In this document: positions 25,383 through 33,339 of the stretch, piece by piece
How the letters are laid out: each line of letters begins with the position of its first letter
How positions within the stretch are numbered: position 1 is the first letter of the stretch
Assembly (NCBI GenBank): GCA_964387075.1
Contig: CAYLVB010000002.1
Coordinates: 504,865-568,864, forward strand
Origin: PALSA-968 sp964387075
GTDB lineage: Bacteria; Bacteroidota; Bacteroidia; B-17B0; Aurantibacillaceae
Direction of reading: 5' to 3'
DNA length: 64,000 nt
Program-made: the position numbers and the translations under genes
Notes under the pieces: model-generated
Database searches by the model: none
What the model saw: only the letters and a program-made list of their open reading frames with translations
Told to the model about the DNA's origin: nothing

Positions 25383-27524
25383 ATGTCACAAATAGGAATC
25401 ACACACACGTTCGATCTTGGCGACGGACGACAAGCTACACTGGAAACAGGAAAATTAGCCAAGCAAGCCGATGGATCGGTAGTACTTAAAGTAGGCGACA
25501 CCATGTTGCTTGCTACTATTGTAAGCAGCAAGGAAGCAAAGGAAGGGGTAGATTTTTTACCACTTACCGTTGATTACCAGGAAAAATACGCAGCCGCGGG
25601 CCGTATCCCCGGTAGTTTCTTTCGCCGCGAAGCAAAACTTTCTGATTACGAAGTTTTAATTTGCCGCATCATTGACCGCGCCATGCGCCCTTTGTTCCCC
25701 GAAGATTATCACGCGGATATTCAATTAATGGTCAACCTGATCTCTTCAGATAAAAAAACATGTCCCGATGCATTGGTAGGCTTAGCCGCTTCTGCAGCCG
25801 TTGCTGTTTCTGATATTCCGTTCAACGGACCTATTTCCGAAGTACGTGTAGGTAAGATCGATGGCAAACTGGTCATCAATCCAAACTTACAGGACCTTGA
25901 GAAATCAAGTATCGATATGATCATGGCTGCTTCCGCTACCGATATCTTAATGGTAGAGGGAGAGATGAGCGAGATCAGCGAAGCCGAAATGCTCGAAGCC
26001 ATTAAATTTGGTCACGAAGCCATTAAGGTTCACATCAAAGCCATTAAAGAGTTCGCCGAAAAAGCAGGCAGCAAACCAAAACGCGAATACTCGCACGAAA
26101 CGAACGACCTTGAACTGAAAGAAAAAGTAGCGAAAGCCACTTACCAGAAAGTTTACGACGTTGCCAAAAAAGGTAATCCTAACAAGAACGAGCGTAAAGT
26201 TGCTTTCAAAGCGATCCTCGATGAGTTCAAGGCCACTTTCTCTGAAGAAGAATTAGCCGAGAAAGAAGGTTTGATCAATAAATACTATCACGGTGTTGAG
26301 TACGATGCGGTTCGTCGCGTTGCATTAGATACCAAGATCCGTTTGGATGGCCGTAAAACAACCGATATCCGCCCTATCTGGAGCGAAGTTGGTTATTTAC
26401 CCTCTGCTCACGGTTCAGCCGTATTTACACGTGGAGAAACTCAATCATTAACCACTGTAACCTTAGGTACTAAATTAGATCAGCAGCTGATCGACGGTGC
26501 TTTCATTGAAGGTGAGAGCAAATTCTTATTGCACTATAACTTCCCCGGTTTTTCAACAGGTGAAGTAAAGCCAAACCGCGGCACAAGCCGCCGCGAGGTG
26601 GGGCATGGTAACTTAGCGTTACGCGCACTTAAAAAAGTAGTTCCTTCTTCTTGTCCTTATACTATCCGTATCGTTTCCGATATCCTGGAAAGTAACGGTT
26701 CTTCTTCTATGGCTACTGTTTGCGCGGGTACGCTCGCGTTGATGGATGCAGGTGTACAGATCACAAAACCTGTTACCGGAATCGCCATGGGATTGATCAC
26801 CGACGATAAAGGCGCTTACGCCATCTTATCCGATATCTTAGGTGATGAAGATCATTTAGGGGATATGGACTTTAAAGTTTGCGGAACAAAAGACGGTATC
26901 ACTGCCGTGCAGATGGACCTGAAAGTAAACGGTCTTCCTTACGAAGTGATGCAACAGGCCTTGAACCAGGCCAAGGACGGTCGCTTGCATATCCTGAACG
27001 AGATAAGCAAAACCCTTGCTGCCCCGAACCCGGACTACAAGCCACACGCGCCACGCTTACTGCAGATCGAGATCCCGCAAGACTTCATTGGCGCGGTTAT
27101 CGGCCCGGGCGGAAAAGTGATCCAGGAGATCCAGAAAACTACCAAAACAACCATCACCATCACCGAGATCAACAACAAAGGACTGGTTGAGATCTTTGGT
27201 GAGAACGACGAAGACGCTAAAGCCGCGTTGAACCGCATCAAAGGTATCGTTGCTGTTCCTGAAGTAGGTGAGGTGTATGAAGCAAAAGTAAAAACAATCA
27301 TGCCTTACGGAGCTTTCGTAGAGTTCCTGCCCGGTAAAGACGGTTTACTGCATATCTCTGAAGTAGACTGGAAACGGTTGGATTCATTAGAAGGTGTTTT
27401 GAAAGAAGGACAAATGATCCAGGTGAAATACATCGGTAACGATCCCAAGACAGGCAAGTTCAAATTGTCGCGCAAGGTGTTATTGCCAAAACCTGAGACC
27501 GCTGAGAAAAAAGAAAATGCCTAA
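25383..27524 (+). CDS. pnp: Polyribonucleotide nucleotidyltransferase (PNPase)
   Basis: 713 residues. It degrades RNA 3' to 5' with phosphate, and acts in mRNA turnover. Two RNase PH cores flank a helical domain: FFRREAKLSDYEVLICRIID in the first, and FPGFSTGEVKPNRGTSRREV with SNGSSSMATVCAGTLAL in the second. A KH domain (GAVIGPGGKVIQEIQKTT) and an S1 domain (MPYGAFVEFLPGKDGLLHIS) complete it. Length and motifs are complete. The frame overlaps the thioredoxin gene by 8 bp. No E. coli-type RNase E tether is expected in this phylum. Confidence 0.98.
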   Translation: MSQIGITHTFDLGDGRQATLETGKLAKQADGSVVLKVGDTMLLATIVSSKEAKEGVDFLPLTVDYQEKYAAAGRIPGSFFRREAKLSDYEVLICRIIDRAMRPLFPEDYHADIQLMVNLISSDKKTCPDALVGLAASAAVAVSDIPFNGPISEVRVGKIDGKLVINPNLQDLEKSSIDMIMAASATDILMVEGEMSEISEAEMLEAIKFGHEAIKVHIKAIKEFAEKAGSKPKREYSHETNDLELKEKVAKATYQKVYDVAKKGNPNKNERKVAFKAILDEFKATFSEEELAEKEGLINKYYHGVEYDAVRRVALDTKIRLDGRKTTDIRPIWSEVGYLPSAHGSAVFTRGETQSLTTVTLGTKLDQQLIDGAFIEGESKFLLHYNFPGFSTGEVKPNRGTSRREVGHGNLALRALKKVVPSSCPYTIRIVSDILESNGSSSMATVCAGTLALMDAGVQITKPVTGIAMGLITDDKGAYAILSDILGDEDHLGDMDFKVCGTKDGITAVQMDLKVNGLPYEVMQQALNQAKDGRLHILNEISKTLAAPNPDYKPHAPRLLQIEIPQDFIGAVIGPGGKVIQEIQKTTKTTITITEINNKGLVEIFGENDEDAKAALNRIKGIVAVPEVGEVYEAKVKTIMPYGAFVEFLPGKDGLLHISEVDWKRLDSLEGVLKEGQMIQVKYIGNDPKTGKFKLSRKVLLPKPETAEKKENA

Positions 27525-28137
27525 ACGCATAAATAAAATAGCAAAAGCAGTCCTGTTCATTACGGGACTGCTTTTTTCTTTTTCCGGCCTCACGCAGGAA
27601 AAGGAAGCGATCAATTGGATACCTTTTGAGAAGGCAGTTGAATTGGCGCAGAAGAACCACAAGCACATCATTGTTGACGTATATACGCAATGGTGCGGCC
27701 CTTGTAAGATGATGAGTAAAAATACTTTCCAGGACCCTACTATCGCGAAGTATATAAACGAGAATTATTACGCGGTGAAATTTGACGCGGAGAATTTCGA
27801 CACGCTGAAGTTCTACATGAACGTGCCGGATACCGTGCGTAATAAAAAGAACCAGGTGGTTAAAGTGCAGATGAAGAAGCAGCTCATCAAGTTCTATAAT
27901 CCTTCGCCCAAAGGCACGCCGCGCGCGGTACACCAGTTCGCGGCTTCTATATTGGATAATAAACTGTCGTACCCCTCGTTTGTGTTTTTGAACGACAAGA
28001 TCCAAAGGATCGATGTGGTGAAGGGCTATCACACGCCGCCCCAATTTGAGCCCATCATCAAATACATTGGTTCCTACGACTATACAAAAATGAAGTACGA
28101 AGAATGGCAGAAGACCTTTAAGCCGGCTACAAAATAG
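27517..28137 (+). CDS. Secreted thioredoxin-family protein
   Basis: 206 residues. A signal peptide (MPKRINKIAKAVLFITGLLF) is followed by a thioredoxin fold with HIIVDVYTQWCGPCKMM. The active pair is Cys60 and Cys63. KNTFQDPTIAKYINENYYAV follows, as in the Thioredoxin_7 group. A strand with the cis-Pro, LSYPSFVFLND, is in place. It should act on disulfides in the periplasm. An insertion of about 50 residues between the helix and the cis-Pro strand (NKKNQVVKVQMKKQ) makes it longer than plain thioredoxins. It overlaps pnp by 8 bp, so it is translated from the same message. A link to RNA decay is not implied. Confidence 0.9.
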   Translation: MPKRINKIAKAVLFITGLLFSFSGLTQEKEAINWIPFEKAVELAQKNHKHIIVDVYTQWCGPCKMMSKNTFQDPTIAKYINENYYAVKFDAENFDTLKFYMNVPDTVRNKKNQVVKVQMKKQLIKFYNPSPKGTPRAVHQFAASILDNKLSYPSFVFLNDKIQRIDVVKGYHTPPQFEPIIKYIGSYDYTKMKYEEWQKTFKPATK

Positions 28138-28141
28138 CTAC

Positions 28142-28172
28142 TTGACTTTTAGGCCATAAAATACTAACTTTA
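28142..28172 (+). promoter_or_regulatory. Promoter of the HTH coiled-coil gene
   Basis: TTG (28142-28144), a 20-bp spacer and TAACTTTA (28165-28172), one base off TAnnTTTG. It lies 51 bp before ATG 28224. Confidence 0.45.
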
Positions 28173-28223
28173 TCCCATAGTAACCAAAGCACAGTGACCC
28201 CTTCGGGGCATAACGATACACGG

Positions 28224-28613
28224 ATGAACCTGAAAAAGAAGATAGTTGAGCTCCTCGAAAAACAAACGTATTCTTATAAGGAACTGGCCGAGCATTTGAA
28301 CCTGAGCGAGGAGCAGCTCGACCATGCGCTTGAAACAAAGACCCTTGAAGTGCGTACCCTTGAACTTATTTCTAAAGAACTCCGCATTCCTTTATACAGC
28401 TTCTTCCGCGACCCCAAACAAATGGCCGCTTACCTGGAGGAAAAAGAGAAATACTACGACGTAAATATCTGGAGCGACCAGGAAGTCAAATACAAATCAG
28501 AGATCACCAAGCTGCGTGAAGACCTGAAGAAGCTCAGCACCGAGGTTAAAAATAAGGACCTTCTTATTGAGACCCTCGAAGACCAGATGAAAAAAGGTTG
28601 GGCGAAGGAGTAA
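28224..28613 (+). CDS. Helix-turn-helix protein with C-terminal coiled coil
   Basis: 129 residues from ATG 28224, preferred because the codons before it (from a GTG at 28194) are not family-like. An XRE-like helix-turn-helix spans about 8-55 (YSYKELAEHLNLSEEQLDHA, then LEVRTLELISKELRIPLYSFF). A long charged coiled coil follows to the end (EITKLREDLKKLSTEVKNKD). Proteins of this build are common in the phylum and their targets are not known. It should dimerise through the coil. The intergenic repeats begin 8 bp after its stop. Confidence 0.8.
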   Translation: MNLKKKIVELLEKQTYSYKELAEHLNLSEEQLDHALETKTLEVRTLELISKELRIPLYSFFRDPKQMAAYLEEKEKYYDVNIWSDQEVKYKSEITKLREDLKKLSTEVKNKDLLIETLEDQMKKGWAKE

Positions 28614-29091
28614 TTACTTTCCACCGGCATCCGACATTTCGCCACAAAGGCACGAAGACACAAAGAAAACAGCCGAAGGAGCAGCCAAATACCGTATAAA
28701 TCTCTTTTCATTTTTCGTTACTGTATTCTTTGTGCTTCTTAGCGCCTTTGCGTCTTTGTGGCAAAAATCCCACATCTTCACCGGCATCTGAATTTTCGCC
28801 ACAAAGTCACGAAGACACAAAGAGAGCAGCCGAAGGAACAGCCAATACAAAGAATAACTTTTTTTATTTCACCGTCCTGTATTCTTTTGTATTCCTTAGC
28901 GCCTTTGTGCCTTAGTGGCAAAAATGCAGCAGCTTCCCCGACAGCCCGAATTTTTTTGGTTGAGAATAATTTATATCTTTAATACATATTTCATCCTATG
29001 GAAGAAGTTAAAGAGACTCGCGCTACGGTTGTTTTTGCCGGAACTACGTTTTGGTTTTGTATGTTACTTTTTTCTTCCTAGCAAAGAACCT
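28614..29091. repeat. Two intergenic repeat elements, each an imperfect inverted repeat
   Basis: Copy 1 is about 28622-28778 and copy 2 about 28779-28926. Each begins CACCGGCATC, has GCCACAAAGnCACGAAGACA on the left and its rough reverse complement (CGCCTTTGnGnCTTnGTGGC) on the right, with AGCCGAAGGA-CAGCCAA in the middle. They can fold into long hairpins. Short frames inside follow the repeat and are not genes. Similar CACAAAG/CTTTGTG intergenic repeats are, from memory, widespread in Bacteroidota. 28927-29091 is AT-rich and holds no gene I can support. Confidence 0.75.
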
Positions 29092-29511
29092 ATGAGTAAG
29101 TCTACCGCCTATTGTTTTTTATTATTAGTTTTTGTGTTTGATACTTTCTCTCAGGCCGGAAAACTAAAAATTAAATTGCAGTACGACACCCTGAATTATA
29201 AAGCGTATCAACAAAATAAAGATGTGTCATTAAAGTTTGCTTATGATTTCAATTGGGATCGGGTTGTTATTACCGCGGATAAAAGGCAAGTTTTGAACGA
29301 TGTTCTAGTTACGGATTCAGTCACTGATTTTGCAAAGGAACTAGTTTATAAACCCCTCAAAGGAACTTCGATTCCTATAACAATCAAAATTGGCAACTTT
29401 AAGAGTGTCAAAATTAAGTTATGCCGCACCAATTATTACTATTTTTTCTATAGTAAGGAAGAAAAAAGCTTAGAAATTAGGTTAACGATGAAGCCACTAA
29501 TTACTGGATAG
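29092..29511 (+). CDS. Secreted hypothetical protein
   Basis: 139 residues from ATG 29092, chosen because a signal peptide starts there (MSKSTAYCFLLLVFVFDTFS); the frame is open 59 codons further upstream into the repeat region. The mature part is beta-rich and basic (KLKIKLQYDTLNYKAYQQ, VYKPLKGTSIPITIKIGNF, SVKIKLCRTNYYYFFYSKEE). The AT content is higher and codon use less biased than in neighbours, so it may be an acquired or fast-evolving gene. No family is recognised. Confidence 0.6.
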   Translation: MSKSTAYCFLLLVFVFDTFSQAGKLKIKLQYDTLNYKAYQQNKDVSLKFAYDFNWDRVVITADKRQVLNDVLVTDSVTDFAKELVYKPLKGTSIPITIKIGNFKSVKIKLCRTNYYYFFYSKEEKSLEIRLTMKPLITG

Positions 29512-29520
29512 TAGCGTTCA

Positions 29521-30258
29521 TTAACCATTCCAAACCTTCCACGCCTCCTCAGCCTGGAACACCAACATGTTGTAGCCGTTAGAAACAAGCGCGCCTTGTT
29601 CTTTGGCTTTCTTTAAGAAGACGGTTTCTTCGGGATTGTAGATAAGATCGTAAGCCAGATGCTGAGGTGTGATGGCAGCATAGGGCAGGGGCAAAAATTT
29701 ATCGTTGTTGGGCGACATACCCACGGGTGTGCAGTTCACTAAAAGTTTGCAGGTGGAAATAATGTTGGCGTCAATCTCTTCGTACATGATGGTATTCCCG
29801 AAATCATTCCTTTTGCGACTCACGAACCAGAAATTAATTCCAAGATTTCTTAGCACATAAGCCACCGCTTTAGAAGCGCCGCCGGTTCCAAAAACTAAAG
29901 CCTTAGTGTGGTTCGTATCTAAAAAAGGGCGTAGACTTTGTCTGAAACCAAAAGCATCGGTATTATAGCCAATTAATCTGCCGTTCTCTATCTTGATGCA
30001 GTTCACCGCGCCAATTTCTTCAGCAACAGGATCGAGCTCGTCCAGATATGGAACAACAGTCTCTTTATGAGGAATAGTTACACTCAGTCCGCGCAGTTCC
30101 TTTTCTTTTTTGATAAGCTCCGGAAATTGAGCAATGTTCTCTAACGGAAAAGCATCATAGCTGTATCCTTGAATACCTTCCTTCTGAAACTTCTCGGTAA
30201 AGTACTTTTTTGAAAAAGAATGCGTGAGGGGGTAACCTATTAAGCCTAGTTTTTTCAC
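29521..30258 (-). CDS. aroE: Shikimate dehydrogenase
   Basis: 245 residues. It reduces 3-dehydroshikimate to shikimate with NADPH in the pathway to aromatic amino acids. The substrate motif GYPLTHSFSKKYF is at the N-terminus. The catalytic Lys is in LSVTIPHKE, the conserved Asn/Asp positions lie in GAVNCIK and GYNTDAFGF, and the cofactor loop is FGTGGASKAV. GYNMLVFQAEEAW closes the fold. It is about 25 residues shorter than the E. coli enzyme, which is normal in this phylum. It is convergent with the hypothetical gene at 29092 with a 9-bp gap. Confidence 0.96.
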   Translation of the reverse strand: MKKLGLIGYPLTHSFSKKYFTEKFQKEGIQGYSYDAFPLENIAQFPELIKKEKELRGLSVTIPHKETVVPYLDELDPVAEEIGAVNCIKIENGRLIGYNTDAFGFRQSLRPFLDTNHTKALVFGTGGASKAVAYVLRNLGINFWFVSRKRNDFGNTIMYEEIDANIISTCKLLVNCTPVGMSPNNDKFLPLPYAAITPQHLAYDLIYNPEETVFLKKAKEQGALVSNGYNMLVFQAEEAWKVWNG

Positions 30259-30360
30259 AGTGAGATGTCCTACGTTTGATGATCTTTTACAAGGACCTCG
30301 ACTACGCTCGGTCTGACAATACTATTATTAATTATTTAAAAAACCTGTCACGTCGAGCGA

Positions 30361-30378
30361 TCCCGATAGCTATCGGGA
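30361..30378. repeat. 18-bp perfect palindrome, REP-like
   Basis: TCCCGATAGC-TATCGGGA reads the same on both strands and lies in the 151-bp gap between aroE and lolA. It is flanked by CGTCGAGCGA and GACTAGACGCG. This sequence resembles dispersed palindromes common in Bacteroidota intergenic DNA. It may also stop transcription between the two genes. Confidence 0.7.
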
Positions 30379-30409
30379 CTAGACGCGTGTAATACGCCGC
30401 TCCGGAGAA

Positions 30410-31081
30410 TTACTTACTGTCGCGCTCGTCTACGATCTGGTCGGGCTTGAAGTTCTTGGTATCGAATACAAAAGCCGCGTCAGCCAAATTCTCATTAGGT
30501 TTCATCGTCTTGATGGTATATGTCTGCGATCCCTGGTCTTTCATCATCATCTTCACCTGGTAAACCTGTTTCTTTACTTTATCCACAAACAACTTCACCT
30601 GGTGAAATTTTTTCTTCTCCGGCTTAATGGTAGGATACAAGGTGATCACGTGGTAAGAAACATTATTGATCTTCTCTTCTTTATCGTATTTGTACTTAAA
30701 ACCCTTCTCGTACATGGTGAAGATGTTCGTAGGATTAAGTCCATCTTCCGCGTCGGGTTCATAATTCTTAATAGTAACTTCCTGCGCATCCTTATTATGC
30801 GTCCAAACTGTTTTTCCATCGCACACAATTGTATTGCCGGGAATTTCCAGTTTGAATTTATTTCCTTTCACCTGCACTTTACCTTCCATTTTATCTACCT
30901 GCTTCTTGTCTTTATTTAAAGACACCAGTTCGTATTCGGCAGAAATGGTCTTGTAGGCTTTGGTGTTCTTACTTACTTCATCAAGTATTGTTTTTGCTTT
31001 AGGATCCTGGTCGGCCGGGGCCTGTGCAAAAGCGTTGAAGGTAAGAGCGAGAGAAAGTATGGTTATAGATTGCTTAAACAT
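30410..31081 (-). CDS. lolA: Outer-membrane lipoprotein carrier LolA-like protein
   Basis: 223 residues. A signal peptide ends at NAFAQ. The rest fits the LolA half-barrel: ILDEVSKNTKAYKTISAEYE, then KVQVKGNKFKLEIPG, CDGKTVWTHNKDAQEVTI and VKLFVDKVKKQVYQVKMMMK. LolA carries lipoproteins across the periplasm from LolCDE to the outer membrane. The family is diverse, so other LolA-fold lipid carriers cannot be excluded. It lies downstream of ettA on the same strand, 44 bp away, and may share its transcript. Confidence 0.85.
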   Translation of the reverse strand: MFKQSITILSLALTFNAFAQAPADQDPKAKTILDEVSKNTKAYKTISAEYELVSLNKDKKQVDKMEGKVQVKGNKFKLEIPGNTIVCDGKTVWTHNKDAQEVTIKNYEPDAEDGLNPTNIFTMYEKGFKYKYDKEEKINNVSYHVITLYPTIKPEKKKFHQVKLFVDKVKKQVYQVKMMMKDQGSQTYTIKTMKPNENLADAAFVFDTKNFKPDQIVDERDSK

Positions 31082-31125
31082 AGTTCTATTTTTAATAAAG
31101 TTAATTCAAATACTGTGCCTCGGTT

Positions 31126-32802
31126 TTATACAGTTAACTTCTTGTACCTCACACGCTTAGGCTCAACATTGCCAAGACGTTTCTTCTTATTTTCCTCATA
31201 TTCACTGTATCCTCCCTCAAACCAATAGGCCGAGCTGTCGCCCTCAAAGGCCAGGATGTGCGTACAAACACGATCCAAAAACCAACGATCGTGACTAATG
31301 ATCACCGCGCAGCCGGCAAATTCATTCAAACCTTCTTCCAAAGCCCGCAGCGTATTTACGTCAAGGTCGTTCGTAGGCTCGTCCAACAGCAACACGTTGC
31401 CTTCTTCTTTCAAGGCAAGCGCTAAGTGCAAACGATTTCTTTCTCCTCCGGATAATACCGAACATTTTTTGCCTTGATCACTTCCGCTGAAGTTGAACCT
31501 GGAAATATAAGCGCGCGCGTTCATCGGCTTGCCGCCAAACATCAAATTATCAAGGCCTCCGCTTAATACATCATAAACGGTTTTATTAGGGTCAATGTCT
31601 TTGTGCGATTGATCTACGTAAGCGATCTTCACGGTAGGCCCAACCTTAAAATCTCCGCTGTTGGGTTTTTCCTGCCCCATGATCATGCGGAACAAAGTGG
31701 TTTTACCCACACCGTTCGGACCAATGATCCCGACAATTCCTGCCGGAGGAAGTTTAAAGGATAAATGTTCGTACAAAAGGCGATCTCCAAATCCTTTCGA
31801 AATATCTATAGCCTCAATAACGTCATTACCCAAACGCGGTCCGTTCGGAATAAAGATCTCGAGTTTCTCTTCTTTCGCTTTCACATCTTCGCCCAACATC
31901 TTTTCGTAATTGGCCAAACGCGCTTTTTGTTTCACGCCACGACCTTTTACGCCTTGTCGCACCCACTCTAACTCGCGGGCTAAGGTTTTCTGGCGTTTGC
32001 TCTCGGTCTTCTCTTCCTGTTTCAAGCGAGCTCCTTTTTGTTCCAGCCACGAAGAGTAATTTCCTTTCCATGGAATTCCTTCGCCGCGGTCAAGCTCCAG
32101 GATCCAACCCGCTACGTTATCTAAGAAATAACGGTCGTGCGTTACGGCAATGATCGTTCCTTTATAATTCTTTAAATGCTGTTCTAACCAGTCAACGCTC
32201 TCGGCATCCAGGTGGTTGGTAGGCTCGTCTAATAATAAGATGTCCGGCTCCTGTAACAATAAACGGCACAATGCCACACGACGGCGCTCACCACCCGATA
32301 ATACTTTTACGGGTGTGTTACTTTCGGGGCAACGCAACGCGTCCATGGCCTGTTCCAAACGGTTATCTAAATTCCAAAGATCGTTCTTGTCTATTTCATC
32401 CTGTAAAGCTGCCTGGCGGTTCATCAGCTTTTCCATTTCTTCGGGCGTCATCTCTTCGGCGAACTTGTTGTTCACTTCTTCATACTCGGCTAAAATATCT
32501 GTGAATTTCTTCACGCCTTCGCGCACCACTTCAATACAGGTCTTGCTATCATCTAAATGAGGCTCCTGCTCCAGCATGCCCACCGAATAGCCCGGCGAAA
32601 AAGCGATCTCGCCGATATAGTCTTTATCTACGCCCGCGATGATGCGCATTAAGGTTGATTTACCCGAGCCGTTAAGACCGAGTACGCCTATTTTGGCTCC
32701 ATAGTAAAAAGAGAGGTAAATGTCCTTTAAAACCTGTTTTTGCGGGGGGTGAATCTTGCTTACGTTCACCATACTGAATATGATCTGCCTGCCTTCGCTC
32801 AT
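31126..32802 (-). CDS. ettA: ABC-F ATPase EttA (energy-dependent translational throttle)
   Basis: 558 residues, close to the 555 of E. coli EttA. There are two ABC cassettes. Cassette 1 has Walker A GLNGSGKST, signature LSGGERRRVALCRLL and Walker B ILLLDEPTNHLD. The linker (P-site tRNA interaction motif) is Arg/Lys-rich (KGRGVKQKARLANYEKML). Cassette 2 has IGPNGVGKTT, LSGGERNRLHLALAL and VLLLDEPTNDLD. The N-terminus IIFSMVNVSKIHPPQKQVLK is typical of EttA rather than Uup. EttA binds the ribosomal E site and senses ATP/ADP to gate the first peptide bond. All catalytic residues are present. Confidence 0.95.
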   Translation of the reverse strand: MSEGRQIIFSMVNVSKIHPPQKQVLKDIYLSFYYGAKIGVLGLNGSGKSTLMRIIAGVDKDYIGEIAFSPGYSVGMLEQEPHLDDSKTCIEVVREGVKKFTDILAEYEEVNNKFAEEMTPEEMEKLMNRQAALQDEIDKNDLWNLDNRLEQAMDALRCPESNTPVKVLSGGERRRVALCRLLLQEPDILLLDEPTNHLDAESVDWLEQHLKNYKGTIIAVTHDRYFLDNVAGWILELDRGEGIPWKGNYSSWLEQKGARLKQEEKTESKRQKTLARELEWVRQGVKGRGVKQKARLANYEKMLGEDVKAKEEKLEIFIPNGPRLGNDVIEAIDISKGFGDRLLYEHLSFKLPPAGIVGIIGPNGVGKTTLFRMIMGQEKPNSGDFKVGPTVKIAYVDQSHKDIDPNKTVYDVLSGGLDNLMFGGKPMNARAYISRFNFSGSDQGKKCSVLSGGERNRLHLALALKEEGNVLLLDEPTNDLDVNTLRALEEGLNEFAGCAVIISHDRWFLDRVCTHILAFEGDSSAYWFEGGYSEYEENKKKRLGNVEPKRVRYKKLTV

Positions 32803-33339
32803 TTGTTGAGTTTTTGAATTGTTGAATTGTAGATTAGGCTGCTTTCGATTCTAAAAATCAAAAAATCTCCAACCCTACAATTGGGAAGGCGAAGATATAA
32901 AAATTGAGCGATTCTGGGCGTTCCCCTGCGGGTCGGGCTACAAAAGGGTACCGTTTTTTTGCCCCGCAAATGCAGGGCGCGGCAAATAATGAACCCCTGC
33001 GGGCCTTTTGCACCCCCGCCTGACTTTGCGAGTGCCTGTGTGACGGCGGGCTTGGCCTAACGCGGGTTTTAACCGATCTATACCCTCCTTTGCGTCCTTT
33101 GCGGGCTGTGTTCCCTTGGCTGTTTTCTTTGCGGTTTGGGCTGTTTTTCGCGCTAACCTTAAGCAAATCCTAATAAGCGGCCCCCCTAAACCCCTTTAGA
33201 GGCGAATTATGTTACATAAACCTTCCACAAAGTGGTCACTTCGTGAAAAAAACCGCAAATAATGCATAAAATACTTGACTTATATATGAAAAAAAGACGA
33301 CCTTTGCACTCTCAAAAATAAACGATTAAACATTAAAAA
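32803..33339. other. Repeat-like intergenic region between ettA and phaE
   Basis: About 32910-33135 is GC-rich and unlike its surroundings. It contains GGGCGTTCCCCTGCGGGTCG, an inverted CCCCTGCGGG/CCCGCAnnnGCAGGG arrangement, and TTTGCGTCCTTTGCGGGCTG-like tracts. A 102-codon minus-strand frame (32858-33166) here is Arg/Pro/Ser-rich and looks like translated repeat, not a gene. From memory the opening phrase resembles a dispersed element of Bacteroidota intergenic DNA. 33180-33339 holds the phaE promoter. Confidence 0.55.
33275..33306 (+). promoter_or_regulatory. Promoter of phaE
   Basis: TTG (33275-33277), a 21-bp spacer and GACCTTTG (33299-33306), one base off TAnnTTTG, lie 33 bp before ATG 33340. 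AT-rich DNA (TATATATG) fills the spacer. Confidence 0.5.

Noticed and set aside
28730..28982. Short frames in the intergenic repeats
   Set aside because: They follow the repeated DNA in two frames and share no protein motif with anything.
32858..33166. 102-codon minus-strand frame upstream of ettA
   Set aside because: Arg/Pro/Ser-rich with no domain, and it follows the GC-rich repeat-like island.
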